This document shows positions 52,666 to 64,000 of a stretch of 64,000 nucleotides of DNA, piece after piece. The stretch covers positions 22,920,811 to 22,984,810 of the forward strand of contig NW_004454181.1 of NCBI RefSeq assembly GCF_000283155.1, given 5' to 3'. The position numbers and the translations under genes were made by a program. The notes under the pieces were generated by a model. It was not told where the DNA came from and made no database searches. It saw nothing but the letters and a program-made list of their open reading frames with translations. How positions within the stretch are numbered: position 1 is the stretch's first letter; every line of letters starts with the position of its first letter. The DNA is from Ceratotherium simum simum. Its lineage: Eukaryota; Chordata; Mammalia; Perissodactyla; Rhinocerotidae.

Positions 52666-54154
52666 TTACAGCATCTCCCCACTAGAATGTAAACTATGAG
52701 GCCCCTTCTGTCTTGTTTCCATCAGTATTCCCACGGTCTGACACTCAGTAGGTTACTCAAATAAATGTGTTAAACGAATGGTTTTCACTTTGGTGGCAGC
52801 CAACTTAGTTCCTTTTACACAAAAGATGGGCTCAAGCCCCAGTGCTTCTCTAGATAAGCCTGAGGACTCAGAGTACTCAGACAGTCTCCTGAGACAGGTC
52901 AGCTTCCCTTCCACTGAGCTGGCTGATACCTTGATCTTGGCCTCCACCAGACCTAGGTTCTATATCTCAAGGCCAGAAGGGGGGTTCTCAGCAACCACCC
53001 AATCTAACCAGGTACAGGATGTCAGAATCTTCTCAATAACATTCCTGCTAAGAGATGGGCCACCATTGTTTGCACACTGCTGAGGGCAGTCACAACCTTC
53101 TGGGGGAAGATCATCCTAGCTCAGCATTTCCCAGAAGCCTAGGACAGAATCCCCCATGCCTAGATAGAAGAATCCCACAGCCTTGGCCAAGCTCTTGGGG
53201 ATGAGACTCTGAAGCTGGTCCAATCAGGAGGGGGAAAGCAATCCCCATTAAATGACAACTTTCTCAACAAACTGCAGTCTTTGTGGGAAAGGAACTTGAA
53301 AGCTCTTCTGGCCCAACCACCTTCATTTAGGAAGCCCAAAGAGGTTCGGTAACTTGCCCAAGGTATCCTAGCAAGTGAGCCAAACAGCTGGGACTAGAAG
53401 GCTGGTCTTGTTTTCCTGCCCAGAGTTCTCTACCCTACCCTACAGGGCTCACACCAACAACTGTGTGAGGAGCAGGCCTGCCTCAGAGAAGCTCTCTCCA
53501 GTATGTGTTGCCCCCAGAAAGAATCCAATGCTCCAATGAGCCTTAGTTCCATTGCCCAAATAGCAGGACCATGATGCACAAGGCCTCTAGCTAGAATTTT
53601 TTCTCTTTCTACCCTCAGACATTACATTTGCCCTAGCTGCTCTTACACCTACAGGGTGTTAGAGCTGCAAGTGGCCTTAGAGATTGAGATCAAAGAATGG
53701 TATACCTGCTTCACAGATGGGAGGAGGAGGGTAAAAGCTCACTAGGGCCTAATAGAACCCAGTTTCCCTGGCAAGCCTATCCCTTAGCTCTCAGGCAGCT
53801 TTCTACTGCTGCTCTGGGGCCTCAGGCCACAATGCCCAGTGGTGTCCTGTCTCCCCATCACACCCACTCTCCCTCAAAGAGGCAGTCCCCTCTATGGACT
53901 GCTAATTCCTGTTCTAGGCCTAAAAGTCTTCCCCATCCTCTCCTCTCACTCTTCTCCCATAAGGATGCTCCTCAGCTTGTGGGCTAGATAGATTGCTGTC
54001 TTCTCTCCTTTGTATGATAAAACATAAGAAGTGCAGGCCGACAGGCCTCATGCTGGTATCCTCGTCTAAAGAGGGCTAAGTCCTGCCATTGGACAGCAGT
54101 CACAAAGGAACAGAGGCGCAGCGTGGCCAGGTCATCTCACTTTTTTTTTTCCAT

Positions 54155-54240
54155 AACAGCTTTATTGATATAATTCACATATCACGCTATTCACCCATTT
54201 AAAGTATATAATTCAACGGGTTTTTTGGGAATATACAGTG
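54155..54240 (-). mobile_element. L1 3' end fragment, reverse orientation
   Basis: 'aacagctttattgatataat tcacatatca' is the reverse complement of a common L1 3' end. Confidence 0.65.
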
Positions 54241-54348
54241 TCTGACTTTTTAAAGAGAAGCTGCAAATCTCCAGGCTTCCAGATAAGTTTTCTTGATTTT
54301 AAAATATAGGTGATTACTTTAAATTGTTTTGTTTTGTTTTTGTGTGTG

Positions 54349-54583
54349 TGTGTGCGTGAGGAAGATCAGCCCTGTGCTAACATCTGCCAATCCTCCTCTT
54401 TTTTTTGCTGAGGAAGACTGGCCCTGGGCTAACATCCGTGCCCATCTTCCTCTACTTTATGTGGGACACCGCCACAGCATGGCTTGCCAAGCAGTGCGTC
54501 AGCGCGCGCCCAGGATCCGAACCTGCGAACCCCGGGCCACTGCAGCGGAGCGCGCTTAACCGCTTGCGCCACTGGGCCACCCC
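54349..54583 (-). mobile_element. ERE1-type SINE, reverse orientation
   Basis: Minus-strand reading begins GGGGTGGCCCAGTGGCGCAA, with the B-box-like GGTTCGGATCC region and two 'gttagcccagggccagtctt'-type body segments. It runs into a CA-rich tail. Target-site duplication not clear. Confidence 0.85.
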
Positions 54584-56639
54584 TTTAGTTTTTAAATGCA
54601 AGGCCAATCAAAACATGGCAGTAGGCTAGATTGGGCCTGAAGAGGTAAGGTGCAGGAGGGCCCACTTGTGACTTCTGCCTTTTAGGATATAAGCCCCATG
54701 TGTCTTGTTAACCCCTGAATTCCAGGGCCTAACACCTAAGAAGCAACCAAAAATTTCTGAATGAACAAATCTAGGAAGTGCTTTGCCAATTTGCAGCCGC
54801 AGAGCCCTACAGCAAATCACCATCCAAAGTGTTTAAATATTATCATTATGTTAGGAATTCAGTACCTCCAGTGGCAGCTGAATCCATTTGGGGGCACTGT
54901 TGAAAGTTACTATTCAACTGGAGCCAAATCCTACTGACCCTCCGCCTCCCACCTGCCATCACAGCTTCACCCACAGGGCCACATGAAGCAGGTCTATTCA
55001 AATGCTCTATTTCAGAACAACCAGCATTTCCACCCACCTCCAGCTTTGATTCTCTGGGCGAAATAATCCTAGCTCCTTCAACCATTCCCTCCTCACAGAA
55101 AGGTGCATGCGTCTGGGTGAGCAGCCTCCTGTGTGCTCCTGATTTCCTGTCTCCCTCCCGCATTCCCCAGAAGCAGCATCTAGCCTCCCACACCCAACCT
55201 TGCTCTTACTGTGTCCAAACTACCCCTACACTCAGCTCCACTTTGGGCATAAACCCAAACCAGGCTGTTCCATCCACATAATTGGTCTCCTTCATATCGC
55301 TGTTAATAGGTACACAGAACAGGAGAAACAGAGAGACCTGCGCTCTCCCAAACAAACCCAAAGCTGCAGAAAGACACCAAAGGTGGAGTGGGAGGGTTTC
55401 ACGGCAACGCACCTGAGCCCCTCTCTCCCTGACTTCCTTCCGCTAGGGTACTGCCAAGTGTCACCATGTTGGGCTTCTCACCACAGCTACTTTTCCCAGC
55501 CTCCAGTGATTCTTTGAACTCCACCACGGAGCTGCATGACAGCCTAGGGTAGAGTCAGAAGAGCTGGCTCTAAGAGGTATGGGCTGCCTTCCTGTGTATG
55601 CTCAGGACCGAACAGGAGGGATCAAGGGGCAGAGGACTCAGGAAGACAGAGGAAGGCTGGCTTTAGCACCTGACCTCCACTAGCAAACTGAAGACTCAGG
55701 TCAAATTCCAGGCCTCAAAAGAGGCACTACCCCATTCTACTTCTTCTTCCAGAGGTGGAGTGAAAACAGAACCAGAGGGGGAGCCAAGAGACTTGGCTTC
55801 AAGTCTCAGCCTTGCTTTGACCTGACTGTGATCTTCAGCAACTCCTATTTCCTTTCTGGGCCTGAAGTACCTAACCTGTAAATGAGTTTAGATTCAGTGA
55901 CCTCCGGGGTCCCTTCCAGCTCTCAACACTCCTTCCTCCCTAAAAAGAAGGAAAGGAAATCCAAGCCCCTGAGGGCACAGCAATGGGAACAGAGTTGACA
56001 ACTGGGCATTGGGCTGGGCAAACCCGACTCTCCATAGCCCAGCATTCTCAGGAACTCACTACAGCAGCCTATCAATGGGCAAATGCAAACCCACTGTTCT
56101 CAGCACAGGTGTAAAAACAGCTTAATTTAGCTGAGGGGAGGTGGTTCTGATGGGAAGGAAATCTTGTGCACCTGGCTATCTGTGGAAAATCCGGCAGAGC
56201 CCAGCTGCAGTGGCTGGTGGCAGGCAGAGCCTAGAAGTCCTGCCACATGGGTATCTCCCCTGGTAGAGGTGGGGAATGTCACCTGGAAGCCTGTCCCCCT
56301 GCCTTTACTTCCAAGGTCTCCTCCTCCTGCCTAGCCAGCTGCAGCAGGGGCCAACAGGCTGGTGGCTATAACCTCAAACATGAGCTCAGCCTACGCCAGT
56401 CCATCAGCGATTGCACTGCTTCTGGCAACTGAGATGCATTCCAGCTAATCTGGCCTTCTGAAAGATCAGAGAAATCCCATAAACCAGAGCCTCTCCCTAC
56501 CCCTAAAGGATGACAGCTGGTAACTGCTCAAGACCTCCCCTTCAGGAACGACTTGGAAGTCCGCTCTCTTTTGTAATCTGGGAATCTTGCCCCAATGGAT
56601 CAGATAGGAAACCCCAAACCATCTATTCTTAGAGGTTCT

Positions 56640-57065
56640 GCCACGTGGCCAGAGTAATCTTTCAAAAGGAAAAATCTGACCATGCCACTCCCTCACTTAA
56701 AATCTTCAATGGCTCCCCAGTGCCTTCCAGTTAAAATCAAAATTTACCTTTCGCGTCATCTACACTACAGCCACAGGGAATTACTCAGTTCCCTGAACCC
56801 CAGGGCCTATCCTAAACCAAGAATGAGCTCTCTTTCCAGGCCTTTTCTCAGGTAACTCCTACCCATCCCTCCCATTTCAGCTTAGCCACTGCCTGTTCCA
56901 GAAAGACTTCTCTGACTTAGATTGAATTAGGTGCCCCACTGCACTCCCCAAGAGTCTCATATTTTTCTTACATAGCACCTTCCATATTGGAACGTGTGCT
57001 CCTTGCCAACAGAAATTTTTATTATTTACTGTGGTATCCTCTATGCCAGACTCAAAATGTGCTGA
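56640..57065 (+). mobile_element. L2 LINE 3' fragment, sense (left arm of inverted pair)
   Basis: 'aaaaatctgaccatgccact ccctcacttaaaatcttcaa tggctcc' follows the L2 3' end, running to 'ctatgccagactcaaaatgtg'. Confidence 0.7.
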
Positions 57066-57074
57066 AAGATGCTG

Positions 57075-57790
57075 TCAAAGCATGAAATTCATCCATTCAT
57101 TCACTAATTAAATGTTCAGCGAGCTGCCTACTATGTGCAGCCATGTTGTAGGTGCTGTGGATACAACAGTAGTCCAATACCAAAGTCCTGACCCAATGGT
57201 GATGAGTAGCTAGAAAGATGAAGCAGGGTAAGAGGGATGGGAATACAGAGTATGAGGTGGAGGCTTGCTATTTTATATAGGGTGGCCTGGGAAGGCCTCT
57301 CCATCACAGTGATATTTGAACAGGAACCTGAAGAAAGTGAGGGTGTGAGCCAAGTGGCTATCTGGGGAAGAGCATTCCACAACAAAAGCCCTGAAGCAGG
57401 AGAGTGCACCAGGAAAAGCAAGGGCCAATGTTGTTGGAAGGGAAAAGTGAAAGATGAGGTCAGAGCCCGGGAGTAAGGGGTGGTACAGGGAGCCAGATCA
57501 AGCATCGTCTTAGAGGATACTAAGGACTCTGGATTTTACTCCGCTGGAAGAAGTCATGAGAGGATTTTCAGCAAGAGTGACAGGAGACCAGTCAGGAGGC
57601 TGCTGCAACAGTCTAGGTGAGAAGCAATGGTGTGTGGACCAGGCTAGAAACAAAGGAGGTGGTAAGACACATTTAGCTTTGGACGAAGTTTTTAGGAACA
57701 AAAAGGATGTAGTGGTAAATTAGATGTAAGGTAACAGAGAAAGAGCAGTGGCAGGACGACCCCAAGGTTTTTAGTCTGGGCAATCAGAAA
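57075..57790 (-). mobile_element. L2 LINE 3' fragment, antisense (right arm of inverted pair)
   Basis: From 'catccattcattcactaatt' through 'gtggcctgggaaggcctctc' and 'gaagagcattccacaacaaa', this is the L2 3' end in reverse. It lies tail to tail with the sense copy beside it. Confidence 0.7.
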
Positions 57791-59559
57791 GACAGAGTTG
57801 CTTTTTAACCCCTCCTGCTTCTCACTTTCCTCATCTGTGAAGTGGGGATAAAAAGAACACCTGCTGAGCAGATTACACGGGCTAGAACAGGTAAGGCACC
57901 CAGTACACGGTAACTATGGCATCACTATTACTTATCTCGGGGTTATCAGGAGCTTCAGTAAGCTAGTGTACGTGAAAAGGAGAGCAAAAACTCTACAGAG
58001 CCCAGGGCGGCCCATTCATCCAGATGGCTCCCGGCCACTGTGGGATTTCAGCTCTTCTAAGAAGCTTGTAACTTCACTTTAAAGCAGGGAAGAGAAAAGT
58101 CTACCTCGAGTTGCTGGAATGTATGTCTGGAGGGTAAGGCAGTTACCCCAACAAGTCTGGAGGGTTACTAGAAAGCGCCCTGTAAACAAGGCCTCTCATG
58201 AAGGGGTCATCTGGGTTTACTAACAGTTCCTCAGACTGAGACGGGGAAGCCCCTCACCAAACATGACAGATGTATCCGGCTGGCTTTACAGAAGTCATCA
58301 ATAAAGGCCCACACTCTTCACCCCCACACCTAGGGCTTTGCCAGTCTGAAGTCACAGCCAAAAGAAAGGTACCGTGGCAAGACTGTGGGAAAATCCCTCA
58401 GGGAGACACCCTAGGTTATCTGCCACAAGAAGACGGCCAGTGGGTCCTCATAACTATTACAAATAACGCTACCTGAAAACAAAGCTAACTCCTGATTAGC
58501 CATCTTCACTTAGGAAAAGCATGGATAACCCGTTAGAATGGGTAATTACTTCAAACTACATATTTGGCTTCGGAATGCATCTTCTGGAATATAAGCCACT
58601 TATATCTGTGTGGGACATTTTAACTCATGAACTGAGCTACCCCATACTTGATATCAATTTGATCCTCAAAAGCACCTCAGCACAGAGGTTAGTCCCATTC
58701 TGTGAATAAGAAAAACAGAGGTTAGGCAAGCTGTCTAAAGTCACAAAGTGAGAGAAGAGAGAAGTACTCTGCTCATGCTCTGATTTAAATCCCATCACCT
58801 ACTCCCTTTGCTTCTTCACCCCACTATTTCCTATACTTTCATTAGCCAGGTATCAAAACTTATTTCCTTTCATAAACCCCCACCAAGGCAAGGCTGTCCT
58901 CTCTCCTGGCTACTCCCTTGGGTCACTCTGGACCAGTCAGAGAGGTTTGTGAGCCTGGACTGAGGCACCTGTGAGCCCTCTCGAGGCCCCAACACCCTAA
59001 TTACGGCTTTGAGCTTGTCTTGGATTTTGTAAACAGGGGCACTCCCATCTGCCAAGCTCTCCATTTTAGAGGTTTCTGTGGTTTCAGGCCCACTCCTCCT
59101 CCTCTCCCTACCCACCTCCCAAAGGGAGGGAATGGGTGCTGACTAACAGCTCTGAAATGCCTACTCTAGCCTAGGTTCCACTGCAGACAGGGGTGGGTCA
59201 GCCAAGAGATTCTGCTCCTCAGGAGGTTCAGGGTTCAAGACTGCTGAGACTACCCGCCACCCCCAAAGGCCTGGCACCATCTCCTAAGCAGCTCTCCTTA
59301 CCCAGCAGGCACTCACTTCCTGTTCGTGTAAAACTCAAACTCCAGGCCCCGAAGGAGACGAGGCAGGCGAGCTGAAGGTTCCCGGTGAAGGCCTCCCTCT
59401 CTCTCCCCTTCAGAGGGTGCCCTAATTGTGAGCTTTCTTTAGAAGAGGAGAAAGTGAGTTCAACTACAGGAAAACAGCTTTAAGCCCTCATTTATGGAGG
59501 CTCACCTAGCAGTTCTTAGCCAGAGGTGCACAACGTAAACAGTTACGGAGTTTAAAACA

Positions 59560-59900
59560 CACAAAAAATAATCGATACCATTATCACCCCTGACAATTTC
59601 TTAATATAATCTAAACTGATCAGATTTCCTCCATCACCAAAACGTCTTCTTATAAATGCTTTGTTCAAATCAGGATCCAAACAAGATCCACACAATGCAT
59701 TTGATTTCTGTCTCAATCTTTTTCATCTATAACAGTTCCCTTCTTAAAAAATGTCATTTACTGATAATTTGTCCTATATAATTTCTCACATTCAGAAACT
59801 GGATAACTGCTACCTCACGGTCAATCAATTTGTTCCTCTATCCCCACAGATCTAAGGTTCTGTTAGTTTGGGTTCAATTTTTATTGGGGGGGGGGATTTT
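59560..59900. mobile_element. L1M-type LINE 3' fragment
   Basis: 'gttcaaatcaggatccaaac aagatccacacaatgcattt' is characteristic of an old L1M 3'UTR. Confidence 0.6.
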
Positions 59901-61008
59901 CACAGACAGTGCCAGGTACTTTCTATTACTGCACTGTGAGGCACAGACTGTCTGGCTGCTCCACAACGTCTGATACACACCCCGAACGATCAGACTAGGC
60001 TCCTGAAGCCAGAAGAGTCTCTCCAGCCCTCACAGAGCTCGGGTTCAAAACTGGAATTCTTAACCAGTATGGCAGATATAAACATACACATATAAAAAGC
60101 TCTGCTTTGGTTTTTCTTTCGTTGGGAGGAGGTTTACTGAAAAAAGTGTTATTGATACCAAAAAAACTTAAGACATTTAGATCTAACCCAATTCCCTCAT
60201 TTTACAGATGAAGAAAGAGAGACACAGAGAAAGGAAGGGGGGGTTGCTGGTGATTACAAAGCTGGTCACCAGCAGAATCAGAAGTGGAATGAACACTCCT
60301 AATAATGGTGATCATTACGAAAATTTTTAAATAGCAATATTAAATAGGTAGCACTTATTAGATGCTCTGTGCCTAGAACGATGCTAAGCGCTTTATAAAC
60401 ATTATCTTCTTTAATTCTCACGACCCTCTGAAATAGTAACTATCATTATTCTCATTTTGAGGATGAGGTTAACAGTGGCTGAGAGAGGCTGAGTAGTTCA
60501 CCCAAGAGCGCACAGCAAGTGAGATGCAAAGCTGGATACATACAAATATTGAACCATTACGTTGTACACGTGAAACTAATATAATGTTTTATGTCAATTA
60601 GACCTTAATTACAAAAAAAAAGCAGCAGCAGCAAAAGAAGACACAAAGCTGAGACTCAAAAGTGCAGACCACATGATTCCAGGGCAGCACTCTTCCACCT
60701 AGTCCACTCCTTGTCGCGGGGAAGGAAGCGGCCAGGGTCTGAAGTAGCTCAGATGCTATGAGGTCTTCACAGTGAAGCCTGATGCCCCTAATCCACACAG
60801 ATGCCCCACCTAGTGCAACCCAGGGGAACCTGGGGAAGGGTCCAAACCTAGCAAGGACAGTAGAGAAGGAGAATGAAGGTTTATGCGGTGCCAGTTCAGT
60901 GGGGTGGAGGACCCCTGGGACTGCTATGGGTTAGTTGAGATTATAACCCTTATTTTTGTGCCATCAGTTAGCTGCACTTCAAAGGGACACATAAAAAAGT
61001 GATGCCCA

Positions 61009-61308
61009 GGGGCCAGGCCCATGGCTTAGCGGTTAAGTGCGTGCGCTCTGCTACTGGCGACCCGGGTTTGGATCCTGGGCGGGCACCGACGCACCACTTG
61101 TCTGGCCGTGCTGAGGCGGCATCCTACATATAGCAACTAGAGGGATGTGCAACTATGGTGTACAACCATCTACTGGGGCCTTGGGGAGAAAAGGGAATAC
61201 AAAAGGAGGAGGATTGGCAATAGATATTAGCTCAGGGCCGGTCTTCCTCAGCAAAAAGAGGAGGATTGGCATGGATGTTAGCTCAGGGCTGATCTTCCTC
61301 GCAAAAAA
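61009..61308 (+). mobile_element. ERE SINE, forward orientation, with extra internal segment
   Basis: Starts GGGGCCAGGCCCATGGCTTA, with GCGGTTAAGTGCGTGCGCTC and a B-box-like GGTTTGGATCC. It ends in 'gctgatcttcctcgcaaaaa'. The target-site duplication aaaagtgatgccca flanks it (60995-61008 and 61309-61322). Confidence 0.9.
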
Positions 61309-63619
61309 AAAAGTGATGCCCAGAACATAAACACTCAAGTCTCAGACCCTACCCCCAACTTTCCTTTGAAGAGAAATCAAGAAAAACACTACAGCACTGG
61401 TTAGTTTTCTTACTCCACAAAGTTAGAGGTGCTGCACAACCAACCCACCGATTCCTCCTGCTGGGGTGCGTGGAAGTTTGTAGCGATGATACCCTCAAGT
61501 CTCAACCTACTGCATGCACCAGCCACAGCACACTTTGAGTTCAGTGAGACCGGCCTTTCCCCCACAGCCCTGAGAGCACATGTGCACTCTCCCCAAAGGT
61601 AATCTGCACGAAAGGCAAATAAACAAAAACTTATTTTTAAAACATTCCAAAGCAAAAATAGCCAATTCTTTAGGTCAGGAACCCTTAAGATCATCCATAC
61701 TAAGCCCTTCACATCTGTGGATAACCAAAAGTCCATTTTTAAGGATATGGATCCTATATATTTCATGGAAAACTGATTTAATACCAGAAAAGGAAAGTAC
61801 TGCATTCTCCAACCCCCTTGTTTCACAGGTGGAGAAAACGGAGACCCAGAAAAAGTCCCAGAAAGTCCCATAGTCTTAGTCTCCCAGACATGGTATAACA
61901 GCTACCACACGCCAGGCATTGGACTACACGCTTTACACGTATTATTACAGTGAATACTCACAACAGCTCCATGAGGCAGATAAACCATAATTTAATCCCT
62001 ATTATACAAATCGCGAAACTGAGGCACAGAATGGTTAAGTAACTTGCCCAAGGAGGCATACCTACTAAGTGTTACTGCTGGCATTTGAACCTACACAGTT
62101 TTGACCCCAGAACCTTTGTTATATATTTCTTCTTTAAAGTAAGAGGTCCTGCCTCTCTCATACTTAGAGAGTTGTGTCCAGGATAAGGCGAAAATTTTTA
62201 ACGTTTTCAAAATATTCTCAGGGAGGGAAATACAAAAAGCTAAAATACAAATCCCAAGACTACAAAACTACAAATGTAAGATGTGGAAGCTTAAACCAGA
62301 AAACCCACAAGAAAGAGGGGATACCGAAAACCATCTTTTATTACTAGTTACTGCATGTGTCCCTTAAAGAACTAAAACACTATCATCTGAGCCAGAAGGA
62401 GGGCTAAAAATAGGCATTTGCAACAAGCTTTGGAAAGCTTTTAGCTTGCTTATGAGGCACTCATTTCTGAAGACTCCCAAAAACATATGCATCACAGCAC
62501 ACAAAAAGTCCCAAGACCACGCTGCCACTCCACTCGTGTCCCACTTAAACTTGTCCAAACTGCAAAAAAAAATCAGGGCTGGAAAAGCATCTTAGCAATC
62601 CATGCAGACTCCAAAGAAAGGGCCACCATCTAACCTTACCAGACAGACGATTCAATCACAAAATTCTCCCTCAAAAAGCATCCAAGCTCTAACAACAGGC
62701 TTAAACACAAAAGCCTCTAGATTAATTCAGAGTCTGTCAAAGATCATGCCACAGATTCAAAACCAATGAGTACACAAGACACTTTCTTGCCTTAAGATTC
62801 CAGAAAAACAAGAACAGCAAATCTACCCAACTCAGAATTTTGCTTTCGGCACTTAAAGCAATCTTAGCTTCTCCACTCAGAGGGAAAGGCGAGATGCCAG
62901 CCAAGCTGTCTACTTCCCAAGATCAATAACCCCAGTGACGCAACCTATCAAGGGCCCCTGAACTTGCACAAAATACCAGCTCAGGCACCCAATACCACCT
63001 GATGTCATGGCTGATCTAAAACCCACAAGGCAGGTTCACCATTAGCTAAGCAGCAGCGGCAGCCAGGGTGAGTAGCCCCATTTAAACTTCTGAGGAGTGC
63101 CCTCTCCCGGGGATGATTACACCCCTTTTGAGTTTAAAGAGGGGTGAAGGACCAAAGCGTGTCTTAAAGCTGCCTTCCCTCCCTCTGTGGGTGGATCAGG
63201 AGGGATATGCAAGAAAATGGAGGTTTCAGCACTGCCCTTTGCATAAGGAAGGGAGAGGGGGGAAGAAGGGAGAGCAGAAGGAAGAGAACACGGTTTGAGG
63301 TACTATTAGTAAACCCGAAATGTCCCCTCCTCCAAATGAAGCAACCTTAAAAGAAATAAAAATTGCAACATGCCATTTTCAGAATTGGCTATTCTGGTTT
63401 CCCTCGGACTACCAGTGATTCTGCTTCCTTGAATGGGAAGGCATTAAGCTCCCCCTTCAACTTGCCCCATTTTGATGGTTTAAACCAGTCAGCCTCAACT
63501 AGCGACTGAAGAAGGGGAGGAGTACTGAAAAAGCACTAGGGCTATGGCCACAGGCCATCATTGTAGCTACAAGCCGGTTTTGATACTGGCCCACTTCAAA
63601 AAGACCCAAAACCGAAGAA

Positions 63620-64000
63620 TCCAGACCTACTGGGCCTCTATGGGCCGGCCAAGGGACGAGCGAGGGCGCCGACGGTCTAGTCTCGGCAATGGGAGGCCGA
63701 GACAAGCCTCCATATTCTGCACCCCCTCGCCCCCCACGCTGACACGGCTCCGCCGGGATTTCCTGCACCCCACCTCTCCCAAGGGACCGGGTCGAAAAGA
63801 ACCAAGAAGCCGAGGACGGAGAGGGAGGGCTCGGGGAGCGCCGGCCGGCGGTCACATGCCGCTCCCCGCGCGGGGAGGCACCACGTTGTCCCGGCTTCGG
63901 AGGAATGCCGGGAAGAGGGCACGCGCACTCACACTCGCGCACACGCACAGCCCCGGCCGCGCCGCGCCGCCCGCCCGCACCCGCCTTCCACCCCCAGCGC
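63620..64000 (-). promoter_or_regulatory. LARP1: CpG island at the 5' region of LARP1
   Basis: CpG dinucleotides are dense (roughly 45-50 in 380 bases by eye) and the sequence is strongly GC-rich, unlike the rest of intron 1. It contains a GTCACATG E-box at 63851-63858. By position it should border the LARP1 promoter and first coding exon, which begin past the right edge. I find no exon 1 coding sequence here with a phase-1 donor that would join exon 2. Confidence 0.7.
63851..63858. promoter_or_regulatory. E-box GTCACATG in CpG island
   Basis: Shares eight bases with the duplicated intron-1 sites at 40441 and 40516. It could be an MITF/TFE or USF site; occupancy is unknown. Confidence 0.35.

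Larger units (their letters stand above)
50000..57999 (-). other. LARP1: LARP1 intron 1, distal-middle part
   Basis: Contains a mariner-like MITE (50550-50779), L2 (about 51670-52150), an MLT1-like LTR (about 52160-52665), an L1 fragment (54155-54240), an ERE SINE (54349-54583) and an inverted L2 pair (56640-57790). No exon is supported. Confidence 0.55.
58000..63619 (-). other. LARP1: LARP1 intron 1, promoter-proximal part
   Basis: MIR-like stretches at about 58650-58800, 60330-60540 and 61880-62110, an L1M fragment about 59560-59900, and an ERE SINE at 61009-61308. The 62.1-63.6 kb segment shows no recognisable feature and no supported exon. Confidence 0.55.

Noticed and set aside
63499..63948. 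149-codon minus-strand open frame in the CpG island, considered as LARP1 exon 1
   Set aside because: Its protein does not resemble LARP1, and I see no donor that would supply a phase-1 G to exon 2. GC-rich islands often have chance open frames.

Overview
This window is nuclear DNA from a mammal, almost certainly a horse or another equid. The coding sequence sits in short exons with GT/AG splice sites. The intervening DNA is full of mammalian repeats (L1, L2, MIR, hAT and Tc1/mariner fossils), and at least seven tRNA-derived SINEs match the equine ERE family, several with clean target-site duplications. There are no operons, CRISPR arrays or prokaryotic features.

Two protein-coding genes face each other tail to tail. 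On the plus strand, positions 1 to about 9075 hold the 3' half of FAXDC2, a predicted membrane di-iron hydroxylase of the fatty acid hydroxylase/sterol desaturase family. Four coding exons (4579-7158) give the last 211 residues, followed by a 1.9 kb 3'UTR. The exons for roughly the first 120 residues must lie left of position 1. On the minus strand, positions about 10105 to beyond 64000 hold LARP1, the mTORC1-controlled RNA-binding protein that recognises TOP mRNAs. Eighteen coding exons (33905 down to 13608) give 953 residues, including the RG-rich tract, La motif, PAM2-like segment and cap-binding DM15 region, followed by a 3.5 kb 3'UTR. All exon phases join without a frameshift. The first coding exon lies beyond the right edge, and a CpG island at 63620-64000 marks its approach. 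The two genes' poly(A) sites are only about 1 kb apart.

The 30 kb from 33906 to 64000 is LARP1 intron 1, mostly ancient repeats and unique non-coding sequence. Its most interesting parts are a 75-bp tandem duplication around 40.4-40.5 kb in which both copies carry an MITF/TFE-type E-box (a third occurs in the CpG island), a 113-bp near-perfect palindrome at 43.8 kb, an intact-ended 230-bp mariner-like MITE at 50.55 kb, and a tail-to-tail pair of L2 elements at 56.6-57.8 kb.

I found no new multi-gene system. The useful leads are regulatory or structural: 3'UTR composition in LARP1, candidate TFE/MITF sites, an unusual splice donor, and inverted repeats likely to form double-stranded RNA. Repeat family names are from recognition by eye, and their boundaries are approximate unless a target-site duplication is given.
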